Assembly (NCBI GenBank): GCA_047345645.1
Contig: JBLEFH010000003.1
Length of the DNA: 64,000 nt
Strand: one strand, 5' to 3'
Origin: JBLEFH01 sp047345645
Lineage (GTDB): Bacteria; Pseudomonadota; Alphaproteobacteria; Rhodobacterales; Rhodobacteraceae
Shown here: in pieces, positions 25,979 through 35,300 of the stretch
Position numbering within the stretch: the stretch's first letter is position 1
Layout: each line of letters begins with the position of its first letter
Notes under the pieces: generated by a model
The model's database searches: none
What the model was told of the DNA's origin: nothing
The model's input: only the letters and a program-made list of their open reading frames with translations
Program-made: the position numbers and the translations under genes

Positions 25979-26914
25979 TTACTCGCCCAGAACCGCTGCG
26001 TGTTTCACAGCGACCTCATAATCGAAGGCCATGTCGAAGGTATATTCGAGCGCGCGGCGAATAGTGTGATACTCGCGATCCCGGCGCACGTCTGTATGCA
26101 TACCAAAAACAAGGTTTTTGATGGGCGTGAAGAGGACCGACCCTTGCGGAACCTTGCCGTTAGCGATGATCTGCTTGCCCATGTAGCGGCGAAGCGGGCT
26201 GTCCGCATCCATCGCGGTCCCAGTGATCGGCGCATTCAGCTCTTCGGCGTAGGCGTCCGCATCAGCAATATTCATGATGAAGACGGACTGTTCGCGGTAA
26301 CGCTCATCCCCTGCTTCGATGATCTGCGAAAGGCTCGCCTTCCAGCCATTCGTCGCCGGGTCGATATCCGCTTTCTTCGCGTTGGCGCTGTCGCGCAGAA
26401 TTTGCAGCCAACCTTTATTCAAGCGGACGAATTTCGCTTCGCGGTTCGCGCCGGTTGCATCATCCGCAACGCCGTTAAACCCGAGATCCACCAGATCGTT
26501 GTGAAGTGTGGTTGCGAACCCTTCCTCGACGAGCTTGATCAGGTTCGGATCATCTTTGTGCTCGCGCAGAGTGTCGAGTTTGATTTTTGCGAACAGCTGC
26601 GCGTCAAGCGCGGTCAGTTTGCAGCCCGGCGCATTCGCAGTGGCATGATCGCTCGCCGCAGGCTCTTGTCCCTGCGGAACACGGACGAGCTGACGCGGTG
26701 CCAGATCAATCACGTCCACATCTTTGGTCAGACGGGTCATGCGCTCCGTCGTGATCTTCGACATGAAGTCGTCTTTGAAGATCATCGAGATGATGCGGCT
26801 TGCCGCCTGCGGGGTCAGATCGCCGGTGTATTTGAGATCACCGGGGCCGATCAGGTTCTTGGCGAGGGCGACCAGCTCTTCCATCTGTTCGCCGGATTTC
26901 AGGGTAATCTTCAC
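25979..26914 (-). CDS. P2-family major capsid protein
   Basis: 311 residues of the P2 gpN-type HK97-fold capsid family: DLTPQAASRIISMIFKDDFM then SKITTERMTRLTKDVDVIDL near the N-terminus, and ADSPLRRYMGKQIIANGKVP with GSVLFTPIKNLVFGMHTDVR near the C-terminus, all typical. It follows the protease gene with an ATGA overlap. Mu itself has an unrelated capsid sequence, so this marks P2-type ancestry of the head genes. Confidence 0.88.
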   Translation of the reverse strand: MKITLKSGEQMEELVALAKNLIGPGDLKYTGDLTPQAASRIISMIFKDDFMSKITTERMTRLTKDVDVIDLAPRQLVRVPQGQEPAASDHATANAPGCKLTALDAQLFAKIKLDTLREHKDDPNLIKLVEEGFATTLHNDLVDLGFNGVADDATGANREAKFVRLNKGWLQILRDSANAKKADIDPATNGWKASLSQIIEAGDERYREQSVFIMNIADADAYAEELNAPITGTAMDADSPLRRYMGKQIIANGKVPQGSVLFTPIKNLVFGMHTDVRRDREYHTIRRALEYTFDMAFDYEVAVKHAAVLGE

Positions 26915-27759
26915 AGGATGCTCCCTTCTTCATCGATTGCGCCGCCGCCATGCACTTCACGGCCCTTGGCGAGCGCGGTGACAAGCTTCTTTTCGAGCGA
27001 CTTTTCCATGTTGCCGACAGCCGCTTTGACAGCTTTCTCGACAGCGTCGGTCAGGTCGGCGGCACCGGCCTGCTCTGCGGCAGGCGTGTCGGTGGGTGGG
27101 GTGCCGTCATCGGTGCCGCCGTCCCCATTGCCATCCTCGCCCTTCAGCGCGGCGGCAATCTCGCTGCGGACCACGTTCCGCAAGGTTTCTTCATCCATTT
27201 CCGGTGTCTCCTTTGTCTGTTCGGAAAATTTCGAGAGAAGGCGCTTGAACCAGCCGGGCGTCTCATCATCTTCCGCCCGAATGAAAGTCGCGGTTTCCGC
27301 CGCCACTCGCGCGGTTCCTGCAAGCGAAATGCCGGTCAGCTCACCGGATTTAACTTGCTTCCAGAGATCCGGATCGCCGATCTGGATGCCAACAGCCCAA
27401 GAGCCTTCCGGCTCATCGGGAAACAGCTCGTCGCCTTTGCGCACAAGCCAGCTCTCGGCGATGAACGCGACCTCATTGCGAAAGCTGTGTTCCGTATCGA
27501 TGTTTTTCAGGCGACCTTCGCGCATGAAGGCATAGGCTGCGCGGCGAATGGTGGTTTCGTCTGCGCTGTCGCCATGGCTGTCCACCTGATCGGGCGCATA
27601 GACGATGCCGTAGGCCACCATGCGCTCGTCGTCGGCTTTCTCGATCTTGAACGGCTCGACCCGCGCGGCGTTTGCATCCTTCAAGGTCAAGCTCTTCCCG
27701 GTCGCTGGCTTTTTAACCAGCGAGATGAAATCCACCGTCAAATCGGTCAGATTGCCCAA
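26911..27759 (-). CDS. XkdF-like phage serine protease / scaffold
   Basis: 282 residues from a TTG start. Residues 1-150 form an XkdF-like prohead protease domain (DLTVDFISLVKKPATGKSLT; MVAYGIVYAPDQVDSHGDSA; GSWAVGIQIGDPDLWKQVKS). The C-terminal third (about residues 190-280) is acidic and helical with a Gly/Asp/Thr linker (GNGDGGTDDGTPPTDTPAAE), the scaffold part. TTG at 27759 was chosen because GGAGG lies 8 bases upstream; the next upstream start has no such site. It processes the capsid and scaffold. Confidence 0.82.
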   Translation of the reverse strand: MGNLTDLTVDFISLVKKPATGKSLTLKDANAARVEPFKIEKADDERMVAYGIVYAPDQVDSHGDSADETTIRRAAYAFMREGRLKNIDTEHSFRNEVAFIAESWLVRKGDELFPDEPEGSWAVGIQIGDPDLWKQVKSGELTGISLAGTARVAAETATFIRAEDDETPGWFKRLLSKFSEQTKETPEMDEETLRNVVRSEIAAALKGEDGNGDGGTDDGTPPTDTPAAEQAGAADLTDAVEKAVKAAVGNMEKSLEKKLVTALAKGREVHGGGAIDEEGSIL

Positions 27760-27932
27760 TTTTCCTGCCTCCGCATAAAGTTGATCAGCGCAATTTCGCG
27801 TTTTCGTCAAAAATACATTTGACCGATCTGCGAAACTGGCGAAAGATGGGCGGGGCTGTGCTTGTCTTTATCTGGACTTTTGCAATGTCCGACTAATTTC
27901 TATTGCAGTTTTTCGGCGGTAAATACTTGCCT
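27760..27932. promoter_or_regulatory. Divergent regulatory region of the two virion operons
   Basis: The leftward capsid-tail operon and the rightward portal-terminase operon start on opposite sides of this 173-bp A/T-richer gap. A GGAC...GTCC inverted repeat lies at 27874-27890. No clear sigma70 boxes were identified, which fits activator-dependent late promoters. Assignment rests on gene layout. Confidence 0.45.
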
Positions 27933-29201
27933 ATGAGCAAGACCCCGAACGACAGCAGCAACGTTACCGTGATCAAATCGGTCATCGGCGATGTGATCGA
28001 GCAAGCGATGTCCGCCCAAACCGACATCGGCGGCGAAGCTATTTGGCCCATCAATCCTTGGACGCTCTTGAGCCTGTATCGCGCGATCCCGGAGCATGGC
28101 CGCGCCATCCAAGTGAAGGCCAACGGCGCGTTCGGGCGCGGTCTTGTGGGCAAGGACGCCTCCAAGCTCAATGATCTGACGAAGAGCGGCTTCGGCTCGC
28201 TGGCGGTCGCCCTGGGCGTTGATCGCGGCACCTATGGAAATGCCTTCTTGCAGAAAATTCGTGGAAGCGGGGGAAAGCTTGAGGGTTTGCGGCGTCTTCC
28301 AGCGCTGACGATGCGCAAAAGGATCATCGGAGACACGGTGTCCTATGTGCAAACGACCTTGGTTAACGGACGCGAGGTCAAAGAATACTTTGATGAGGAT
28401 GAGATCATTCACATCAAAGATCCCTGTCCGTCCGGCTTTCATTACGCCTATCCGAGCTGGTCTGGCGTTCAGGAGCTGATGCAGCTCGCGGTTGCCGCCG
28501 TTCGCCACAACGCGTCCTTTTTCGAAAATGGCGCGATGCCCGAATACGCCATTATTTTCAAAGGCTCTTCGCCCTCGAAAGAGGTTGAGGCGGATATCAA
28601 GGAATTCTTCCAGAAAGAGTTTCGCGGCGTCGATAACGCGCACCGGACGCTGGTGATTGGCACCAACGAAGAAACCACGATTGAAATCAAAAAGCTGACC
28701 GCTGACGTGAAGGACGGCGATTTCATTAAGCTGATGGATGCGGCGCGTGACCGCATGCCGGTCGCGCATGGAACGCCGCCGCGCGTTCTGGGCATCATGT
28801 CGGCGGGCCAGCTCGGCGGCGGCGGCGAAATGGCCGAGCAGCTCTTCACCTTCGAGGCGTTGACCTGCAAGCCCGAGCGCCAGCAGTTCATGGAGCAGAT
28901 TTCCCCCGTTCTCGACGAGCTTGGCTTGGCCGCAGGTGATCTTGAGGATGGGCTTGGCGATAACGAAGTTGCTTTCCGCTCGCTCGATCTGACCCCGCCG
29001 AAAGATGATTTTGAGCATCTTCCCGATCTTGTCACCTCCGGCGTGGTTCGCCCCGAAGAAGCGCGCGCGGTCGTTCCTTGGCTGCAAGGTCTGCTCGCAG
29101 ACGGCTCGGAGAGCGCCGGAGCGGGCGCACAAGGGGCCATCTCGCGCAGCGCCGGGGGTGACGCCCTCGACGCGCTTGCCGCGCTTCTGGCGCGTTCTTG
29201 A
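27933..29201 (+). CDS. Phage portal protein (PBSX/P2 gpQ family)
   Basis: 422 residues of the PBSX-type portal family: INPWTLLSLYRAIPEHGRAI, GNAFLQKIRGSGGKLEGLRR, YFDEDEIIHIKDPCPSGFHY and YPSWSGVQELMQLAVAAVRH are diagnostic. It forms the dodecameric DNA channel at the head vertex. It is the first gene of the rightward operon and is divergent from the capsid gene, whereas in P2 portal and terminase are also divergent from the capsid genes (Q-P versus O-N-M-L), so local gene layout is P2-like. Confidence 0.92.
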   Translation: MSKTPNDSSNVTVIKSVIGDVIEQAMSAQTDIGGEAIWPINPWTLLSLYRAIPEHGRAIQVKANGAFGRGLVGKDASKLNDLTKSGFGSLAVALGVDRGTYGNAFLQKIRGSGGKLEGLRRLPALTMRKRIIGDTVSYVQTTLVNGREVKEYFDEDEIIHIKDPCPSGFHYAYPSWSGVQELMQLAVAAVRHNASFFENGAMPEYAIIFKGSSPSKEVEADIKEFFQKEFRGVDNAHRTLVIGTNEETTIEIKKLTADVKDGDFIKLMDAARDRMPVAHGTPPRVLGIMSAGQLGGGGEMAEQLFTFEALTCKPERQQFMEQISPVLDELGLAAGDLEDGLGDNEVAFRSLDLTPPKDDFEHLPDLVTSGVVRPEEARAVVPWLQGLLADGSESAGAGAQGAISRSAGGDALDALAALLARS

Positions 29202-29215
29202 GAGGCGGAGGCGGT

Positions 29216-30946
29216 ATGGCAAAACCCACCAAACCCGAAACACCCGCAAAAAATGCGTCAGGATCGCCAAGTAAGGTCGGCGGGCATGATGGTGGCCGAA
29301 AAGGCAAGATGGCCACTCACGGGTCCGCACAATCGCTCTCCGGGGCATCTAAGCGCCGTGGTCGCCCCCCCAAATACACGGAGCAGCAAAAAGACGATGC
29401 TTACGCGGCCTATATGGCGGGCGACAGCTCGACCGAGATTGCCGCGCAGATCGGGTGCAGTCCGCGCACGGTGCGCGGCTGGATTTCCGAGGGTGGTTGG
29501 GAAGCCGGATTGCGCGCCCGCCGCGAAACCACGTCCGGCCTTGAGGCGCAAATCCTGCGCTTGAGCCGAAAGAAGGATTTGAACAACGCGCAGGCGCAGC
29601 GGCTCGCAATGCTGACCCGCTCCCTTGAGCGGCTCAAAAAGGTTGCCCCGAAGCCAAAACCGCGCCCAACGGTGATGAATGCCGTCTCGCAAGATGCGCT
29701 GTCGCGGGTGCTCGCTCCCGACTACGGGCTTTACAAATACCAAGTCGAATTCCTTCAATCGGATGATCGCTTTCGCATCGTCTTGAAGGCGCGGCAGATC
29801 GGTTTTTCCTACGTGGTCGGCCTCGGCGTCTTGCTTGGCGCAATGGCTGGCCGTCCGCAAATCGTTGTCTCGGCATCCGAGCGCCAAGCGCAGATCATCC
29901 TCAACTACGTGCGCCATCACGCCGAGCGCCTCGGCGTCCTTTTTGACGAGGACAAAGCGAACCTGATCCGGCTCAATGGCGTCGATATCGTCGCAGTTTC
30001 CACCAACTTTCGCACGGCGCAAGGCTGGCCCGGCGACGTTTGGCTCGACGAATTTGCGTGGGTGCGCAATCAGAAAATGCTTTGGGCTGCGGTCATTCCC
30101 TCGATCACGGCAATCGGGGGGCGGGTCACCGTCTTCAGCACCCCCTTCCTGCCCGGATCGCTCTTCTGGGAGATCGCGACCAATCATCAGAACAAGCACA
30201 ATCACTGGCGGCGCTGGACGATCACCATTGAGGACGCCATCGCGCAAGGCATGCCATTGCCCGGCGGGCTGGAAGAGCTGCGGATGCTCTTCGACAGCGA
30301 GAGCTGGGAGATGTTCTACCATTGCAAGTGGGCCGAGAACGGCGCGGCGCTACTTAGCTGGGAACTCCTGCACTCGCTCACGGCGCAGCACATCGATCCC
30401 GACCGCTACGGTCGCCTGACCGGCGGGATCGACGTGGGCCGCATCAACGACCGCACAGCGCTCGCCATCATGGGCGAGCAGGTCGAGCGCCAGAAGTGGC
30501 TTGGCAAATTCGCGCTCCTGCACCACGAGATGCACAAGGGCCTTAGCTTCGCCGAGCAGAAGTCGCGCATCATCGAGACGGACGCGCGCTTTGATGTCGA
30601 GCGCTGGGGCGTGGATAAGACCGGCCTCGGCATGCAACTCGCCGAAGAGCTGACCGCCCGCGCACCGCAGCGCTTCGAAGGCGTCTCATTCTCCGCCAAA
30701 CGCAAGCAAAAGCTGGCGCTGAACCTTCTCAAAATGGCCGAAGAGCGGAAGCTGGTCCTTCCCAACGACCCGGAAGTCTTGGCCCAGCTCCACTCCGTGC
30801 AGAAGCTGACCAGCGGTGACAGCATCCGTTATGACGCCGAGCGCAATGAAGATGGTCACGGGGATCTCTTCTGGGCGATAGCGCTGGCCGCCGAAGGCCG
30901 CGCTCTTCGTGGCGGCGGCGGGATCAGCGTGCGGGTGCTGTCATGA
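29216..30946 (+). CDS. Terminase large subunit (P2 gpP-like ATPase)
   Basis: 576 residues. A basic N-terminus, then a helix-turn-helix typical of P2 gpP-type terminases (YTEQQKDDAYAAYMAGDSST; EIAAQIGCSPRTVRGWISEG). The ATPase core has IVLKARQIGFSYVVGLGVLL (Walker A-like) and GDVWLDEFAWVRNQKM (Walker B); the nuclease domain has GGIDVGRINDRTALAIMGE and a late Asp in NEDGHGDLFWAIALA. It packages DNA. A good GGAGG site precedes ATG. It overlaps the next gene by ATGA. Confidence 0.92.
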   Translation: MAKPTKPETPAKNASGSPSKVGGHDGGRKGKMATHGSAQSLSGASKRRGRPPKYTEQQKDDAYAAYMAGDSSTEIAAQIGCSPRTVRGWISEGGWEAGLRARRETTSGLEAQILRLSRKKDLNNAQAQRLAMLTRSLERLKKVAPKPKPRPTVMNAVSQDALSRVLAPDYGLYKYQVEFLQSDDRFRIVLKARQIGFSYVVGLGVLLGAMAGRPQIVVSASERQAQIILNYVRHHAERLGVLFDEDKANLIRLNGVDIVAVSTNFRTAQGWPGDVWLDEFAWVRNQKMLWAAVIPSITAIGGRVTVFSTPFLPGSLFWEIATNHQNKHNHWRRWTITIEDAIAQGMPLPGGLEELRMLFDSESWEMFYHCKWAENGAALLSWELLHSLTAQHIDPDRYGRLTGGIDVGRINDRTALAIMGEQVERQKWLGKFALLHHEMHKGLSFAEQKSRIIETDARFDVERWGVDKTGLGMQLAEELTARAPQRFEGVSFSAKRKQKLALNLLKMAEERKLVLPNDPEVLAQLHSVQKLTSGDSIRYDAERNEDGHGDLFWAIALAAEGRALRGGGGISVRVLS

Positions 30947-31374
30947 TCAACTGGCAGCGCGCATCCCTCAAACTCGCTGAAAAGCTTCGCGAAATCGCCA
31001 CGCGGCAAGGCAATGTGCCGTTCGATAAAGGCGATCTGCGCAAGGCGCATGTGGTCGAGCCGCATGGCGCGACTGACGCGCTTCTTTCAGCAAACACCCC
31101 TTACGCGCGCGCCGTTCACGATGGCCGACCGGCAATCACAATCAAGCCGAAGCGCGGCAAGGCGCTGGCATGGAATGGCGCGGAGCATCCCGTCAAATCC
31201 GTTCATCAGCCAAAGCGCGAAGGAAACCCGTGGCTCATTCGGGCCGTGGAAGATCTGGAACGCGAGGGGGTGGACTTTTTGGCTGACGACATTGGCCAAG
31301 AGGTTGCCAACGAGCTTTCAGAGGCCCTGCGCAAGCGCGGCCTGAAAGTCCGCCAATCAGGCGGAACAAATTAA
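30943..31374 (+). CDS. Phage morphogenesis protein, HK97 gp10-like
   Basis: 143 residues. The pattern of an N-terminal helix, then PYARAVHDGRPAITIKPKRG and REGNPWLIRAVEDLE followed by a C-terminal helix is typical of HK97 gp10-like / tail-completion proteins. It is basic and cytoplasmic. It overlaps the terminase stop (ATGA). Role inferred as head-tail joining. Confidence 0.68.
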   Translation: MINWQRASLKLAEKLREIATRQGNVPFDKGDLRKAHVVEPHGATDALLSANTPYARAVHDGRPAITIKPKRGKALAWNGAEHPVKSVHQPKREGNPWLIRAVEDLEREGVDFLADDIGQEVANELSEALRKRGLKVRQSGGTN

Positions 31375-31397
31375 TCTGGATTGAAAAGGAGACCAGA

Positions 31398-32069
31398 ATG
31401 TCCACCAAACCCGCCGCATCTTCGGCGAAAACCAAACAGGCCCCCGCGCCCGACACGTCGAAGGCGAAAAACGCCGCGACGACCAAGGCCACTGTGGCCG
31501 CTGCTAAGCCCAATCTCGCGGCCCTCGCCATTCAGCTGGTGATGCGCGACACGATTGAGGGCGGCTACGTCAACGATCCGCGCGATCCGGGCGGCGAGAC
31601 CAACCATGGCATTTCGAAGCGCGCATATCCGAAGCTGAACATCCGCGATCTGACCAAGGACGACGCCATCGCGATCTACAAGCGAGACTATTGGGACGCC
31701 ATCAACGGCGACGAGCTGGCGGAAATCTCGCGGGAGGTCGCGCTTGCCGCCTTCGACGGGGCGGTCAATCAGGGCGTCGAGATCTCCGCGATGCTCCTGC
31801 AAAAAGCTGTCGGGGCCAAGTCTGACGGGATTATCGGCCCGAAATCGCTCGCCGCCGTGCGCGCCATGGTCGATGCGGAGGCCTCGGGCAAACTTCCTCC
31901 CGAAGAAGGGGCGCTTATTCAGTTCCTCTCTTGGCGTCTGCGCCGCTATGCGTTCACCCGCAATAGCGCGACCTTCATGCGCGGCTGGTCCAAGCGTGTG
32001 CTGGCTATCCAGTATTACGCGCTGATGACCCCCGCCTTCTCTGGCGCGGCTAAGCAGGAGGCCGCGTGA
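31398..32069 (+). CDS. Endolysin, glycoside hydrolase 108 (N-acetylmuramidase)
   Basis: 223 residues. A Lys/Ala-rich N-terminal tail (residues 1-40) leads into a GH108 catalytic domain with EGGYVNDPRDPGGETNHGIS, where the Glu of EGGY is the expected catalytic acid. The C-terminal part DGIIGPKSLAAVRAM matches the peptidoglycan-binding helix bundle of this family. It degrades peptidoglycan at lysis. It lies just before a holin-like gene. Confidence 0.92.
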   Translation: MSTKPAASSAKTKQAPAPDTSKAKNAATTKATVAAAKPNLAALAIQLVMRDTIEGGYVNDPRDPGGETNHGISKRAYPKLNIRDLTKDDAIAIYKRDYWDAINGDELAEISREVALAAFDGAVNQGVEISAMLLQKAVGAKSDGIIGPKSLAAVRAMVDAEASGKLPPEEGALIQFLSWRLRRYAFTRNSATFMRGWSKRVLAIQYYALMTPAFSGAAKQEAA

Positions 32070-32299
32070 TGGAAAAGGCACTTCAGAAGATCGGCGAGCG
32101 CTACATCAAGCCGAAATCCCTCACGTGGTGGGCGTCCCTTGTTCCCATCATTGGCGGGCTGATCATCGCGACCGAGCCGCTGCACGGGTCGGGCGCGCTT
32201 GTCCAGTCCGTCCGGAACATCGTGGGCGACGGGGCCACCGCAGGCGTTCTCATCAACATGGGACTGGCTGGGGTCGGCATTCGCGGCGCGATTGACTGA
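32066..32299 (+). CDS. Holin-like small membrane protein
   Basis: 77 residues with two hydrophobic stretches, SLVPIIGGLIIATEPL (about residues 24-40) and GVLINMGLAGVGIRG (about residues 60-74), and a charged N-terminus. It overlaps the endolysin stop, so it is a likely lysis partner (holin or pinholin). No named family is recognised. Confidence 0.65.
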   Translation: MMEKALQKIGERYIKPKSLTWWASLVPIIGGLIIATEPLHGSGALVQSVRNIVGDGATAGVLINMGLAGVGIRGAID

Positions 32300-32305
32300 C
32301 CACAA

Positions 32306-32331
32306 GGGTCGCCGCCTCGCTGCGGCGACCC
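32306..32331 (+). other. Perfect 10-bp hairpin between lysis genes and spike gene
   Basis: GGGTCGCCGC-CTCGCT-GCGGCGACCC forms an uninterrupted 10-bp stem with a 6-base loop, 22 bases before the spike ATG. There is no T-run after it, so it is not a standard terminator; it may act in mRNA stability or partial termination. Confidence 0.7.
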
Positions 32332-32352
32332 GCCACAAAAGGGGCAACTGAC

Positions 32353-35300
32353 ATGGATTACACCTTCACACTGACATCCGAGTGGGTCGAAATCGGCACC
32401 GGACCTTGCCGGATCGATCTGCGCGCGGGCGGCTATAAGCTTTTCATCGGAAACAGTGCACCCTCGCAGGGGACACGCAGCTATTTCGCGGTCAATGAGC
32501 CTTACGATGCAGGCATCATCTATTACGGCGCGGCCAAAATCTGGGCGATGCGCCTCGGCACGGAAGACGCCGAGATCGTCCTGTCTGATGAAAATGACGA
32601 CGTCATCCTTGCCGAAATTTCCGGCCCCGAAACCATCTTCGTCGATAATCCAAGCGCGTTCCCCTTTGAGTTGGGCCGCTTTTCCATCACCGGCGATGCC
32701 ACGCCACAATGGCAAGCTCTCACCGGTGACGCCGCATTGTTCGATTTTGAGTTCGGTCCCGGTGAGCGGGACATCACGCTGTTCATGCTGGCCTCTGGCA
32801 TGGATGGTCAGACTTATGGCCTCACGATCTCGGCCAATGGCGTTACGAAAAATGTCAGCATTAACTACACAGAGACGCAAAGCGCCACCGTGACGCCCGT
32901 TGCATCTCTGGCCGAGGACAGCGCCCAAGGCGCACAGGTTGCCACCTACAGCGGTGCGGGGGCGGTCTCCGGGCGGGATGCGGCGCTTGTCTCCGCCGAT
33001 GCAGGGTCGATCACGCTCGTTCAGCCGCTCGATCATGAGGTTTCCGATACGCTCGATCTCGAGGTCGATGGCGAGGCGGTGATCATCCCGGTCACGGCAT
33101 CTGGTGGGCCTCTGACGAAATGGCAGATGGAGGCGCTGGAACGCGAAGACCGCACCGGCCACCGCCCCGCCTCGCTGAAGATGCCGGGCGTCGATGCTCT
33201 CCCCGCAGGCTGGACCTATGACGGCAGCGACACGGTCAAGCAGTTCACCGCGCAAGCGGACGGCGCAGTGCTTGAGGGGTGGTATTTGGAAGATACGCGC
33301 ATCGATCCCAATGGTCACTCGGATCTGGTTTTGCGCGACAACCACTTTAAAGCGACAGCCGCTGTCGCCGAAGGCGTGGGCTTTTGGAGCTGGTCCGATA
33401 TCGCAGTTGGCTCCGGCTTTGCCGAAGTTCAATGGAATACCTTCGAGGGCTATTACCAATACGGCGACCTCGGCGCGATTTTCCAGCAGCGGAGCACCGG
33501 TGCCGGTCTCGAAACGCAAGTCGCGCAGATCGACACGTTCCGGCGAAATCGCTGCATCGGTGGCCCGCATGATTACCTGAAAATCTCTGGGACGCCGAAC
33601 GCGGTTCAGAACATCAGCGCAAACTATATGCAGCGCGGCGGGTGGGCAACACAGGCACAAATCGACGCGGGTAAAGACCCTCACCCTGATCTGATCACCG
33701 TCAACGGCTCCGTCGCGGGTCTCGTCATTCAGAGCAACTTTCTTGATGGCCGGAAGGTCACGCGGGCGGGCGTTGCGCAATACAACATGACGCAGCTCAT
33801 GCGCGCCACGCGCGACCCGGACAGCACCCGGCCCGTTGTCGGCTTCAAGATGATCAATAACCTGTGCCGTCTCGACCCGGAAGTCGTGTCCACCCCGCTT
33901 CTCTATACGCACAAAGACAGCCCGAATTTTGAGCCTGTGGAAATGGGGGGTAACTTCATCGAGCCAAACGCGGGCGGGAAATACTACTATCCGACGACAT
34001 CCGGTCCCGAATTTTTTGGCGAGCAGGATATTGATTTCGCCACTGGAGATCTTCTGGACTGGCCGCCGAGTGATCCTTATGTCGCGCCAGACACCGCCGC
34101 AGCCCCGTCGATCAACGACTTCCAATATGATCGCCAGAACGTTGGCGAAAACGTTAAACTCAACGCAGCCGGAGACACCTTCGTCCGGCAAGGCTTCGCT
34201 AAGGTGCCTTTGTCCGGCACGGGCGTAGAGGGACAAGATATTGAGGTTCGCGCCGTCGGCCAGAACGGTCAGGGCAACACCGGCTGGCAGCAAATTGCGA
34301 CAGTGGACAGCGAAGGCAACTGGGCTGGCGATATCTCACTGCTCTTCGGGCAAGGGTGGTATCTGGCCGAGGTGCGCAATACGGGCGGAACAGAAACCGC
34401 ATCCACGGTCAATCGCTTCGGTGTCGGTGGCTCGTACTGTTTTGAGGGTCAATCCCTCGTCAGCATCTCCCACGGCGACCGCAACGACGCGAGTGCTTGG
34501 GTACCGATCGTCCGGGATGGCTTTGCGTCCTACTACGGCATTGAGGAAGACACCAAAAAACCGACACCGACCCGTCATATCAACGACGAGACGACAACGC
34601 TGGTTCTGCCGACAGGGGCCGACCCGTCCACCGCTGTGAGCGATACGGAGTTCCCGGCCATCATCACGCAGGTGATCGCGGTCTGGCAGGCGCACTATCC
34701 CGGTGTTCCGTTCACGATGGTGGAGATGGGCAAGTCTGGCACATCCTTCCAAGAGATGGGCGAGACCTCCGACGACGCGGATTGGACCTCGGTGGATGGC
34801 CGCGATATCCAGCACGATTTTGCGCTGCGCGATTTCGCACTTGGCGGTCTCGATGTTCCGTTCACGGCGGTCGGCATCTCCCACTACGCCAGCAACGGCC
34901 CATATTTCGAGGATGCGCAATTCAAATACCTCAAGGGCATGTTGACGGATGGCACAATCGTCGCAGGCGAGGTTGACGGCCCGCCGCATTGCCTCTTCGC
35001 GCCGACCCCGGAGAAGTATGCCGACGGGACCGCGCTGTTTAAGCACGATCAGGCCATCATGCCGATGATCCAGCTTTCGGCCAGCGGCTGGGGCACGGTG
35101 ATGATTGACGATTGGGAGCCGGTGATCGCGTCGGGCCTCATGTCCGATCATCTGAATGGGCGACTTCCTTTGCCGATCTTTGATGCGACGGATGTGAGTG
35201 ACATGGATAGCCACCCCACAAATCGAGGGCTGCAAGGCATGGGCATGCGCTTTGCGCAGTTCTTGATCTCGACCATGGTTGAGATGGGCTATTACACGCC

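Noticed and set aside
32101..34293. 730-codon open frame antisense to the lysis and spike genes
   Set aside because: Composition and lack of any domain; the plus-strand genes are well supported.
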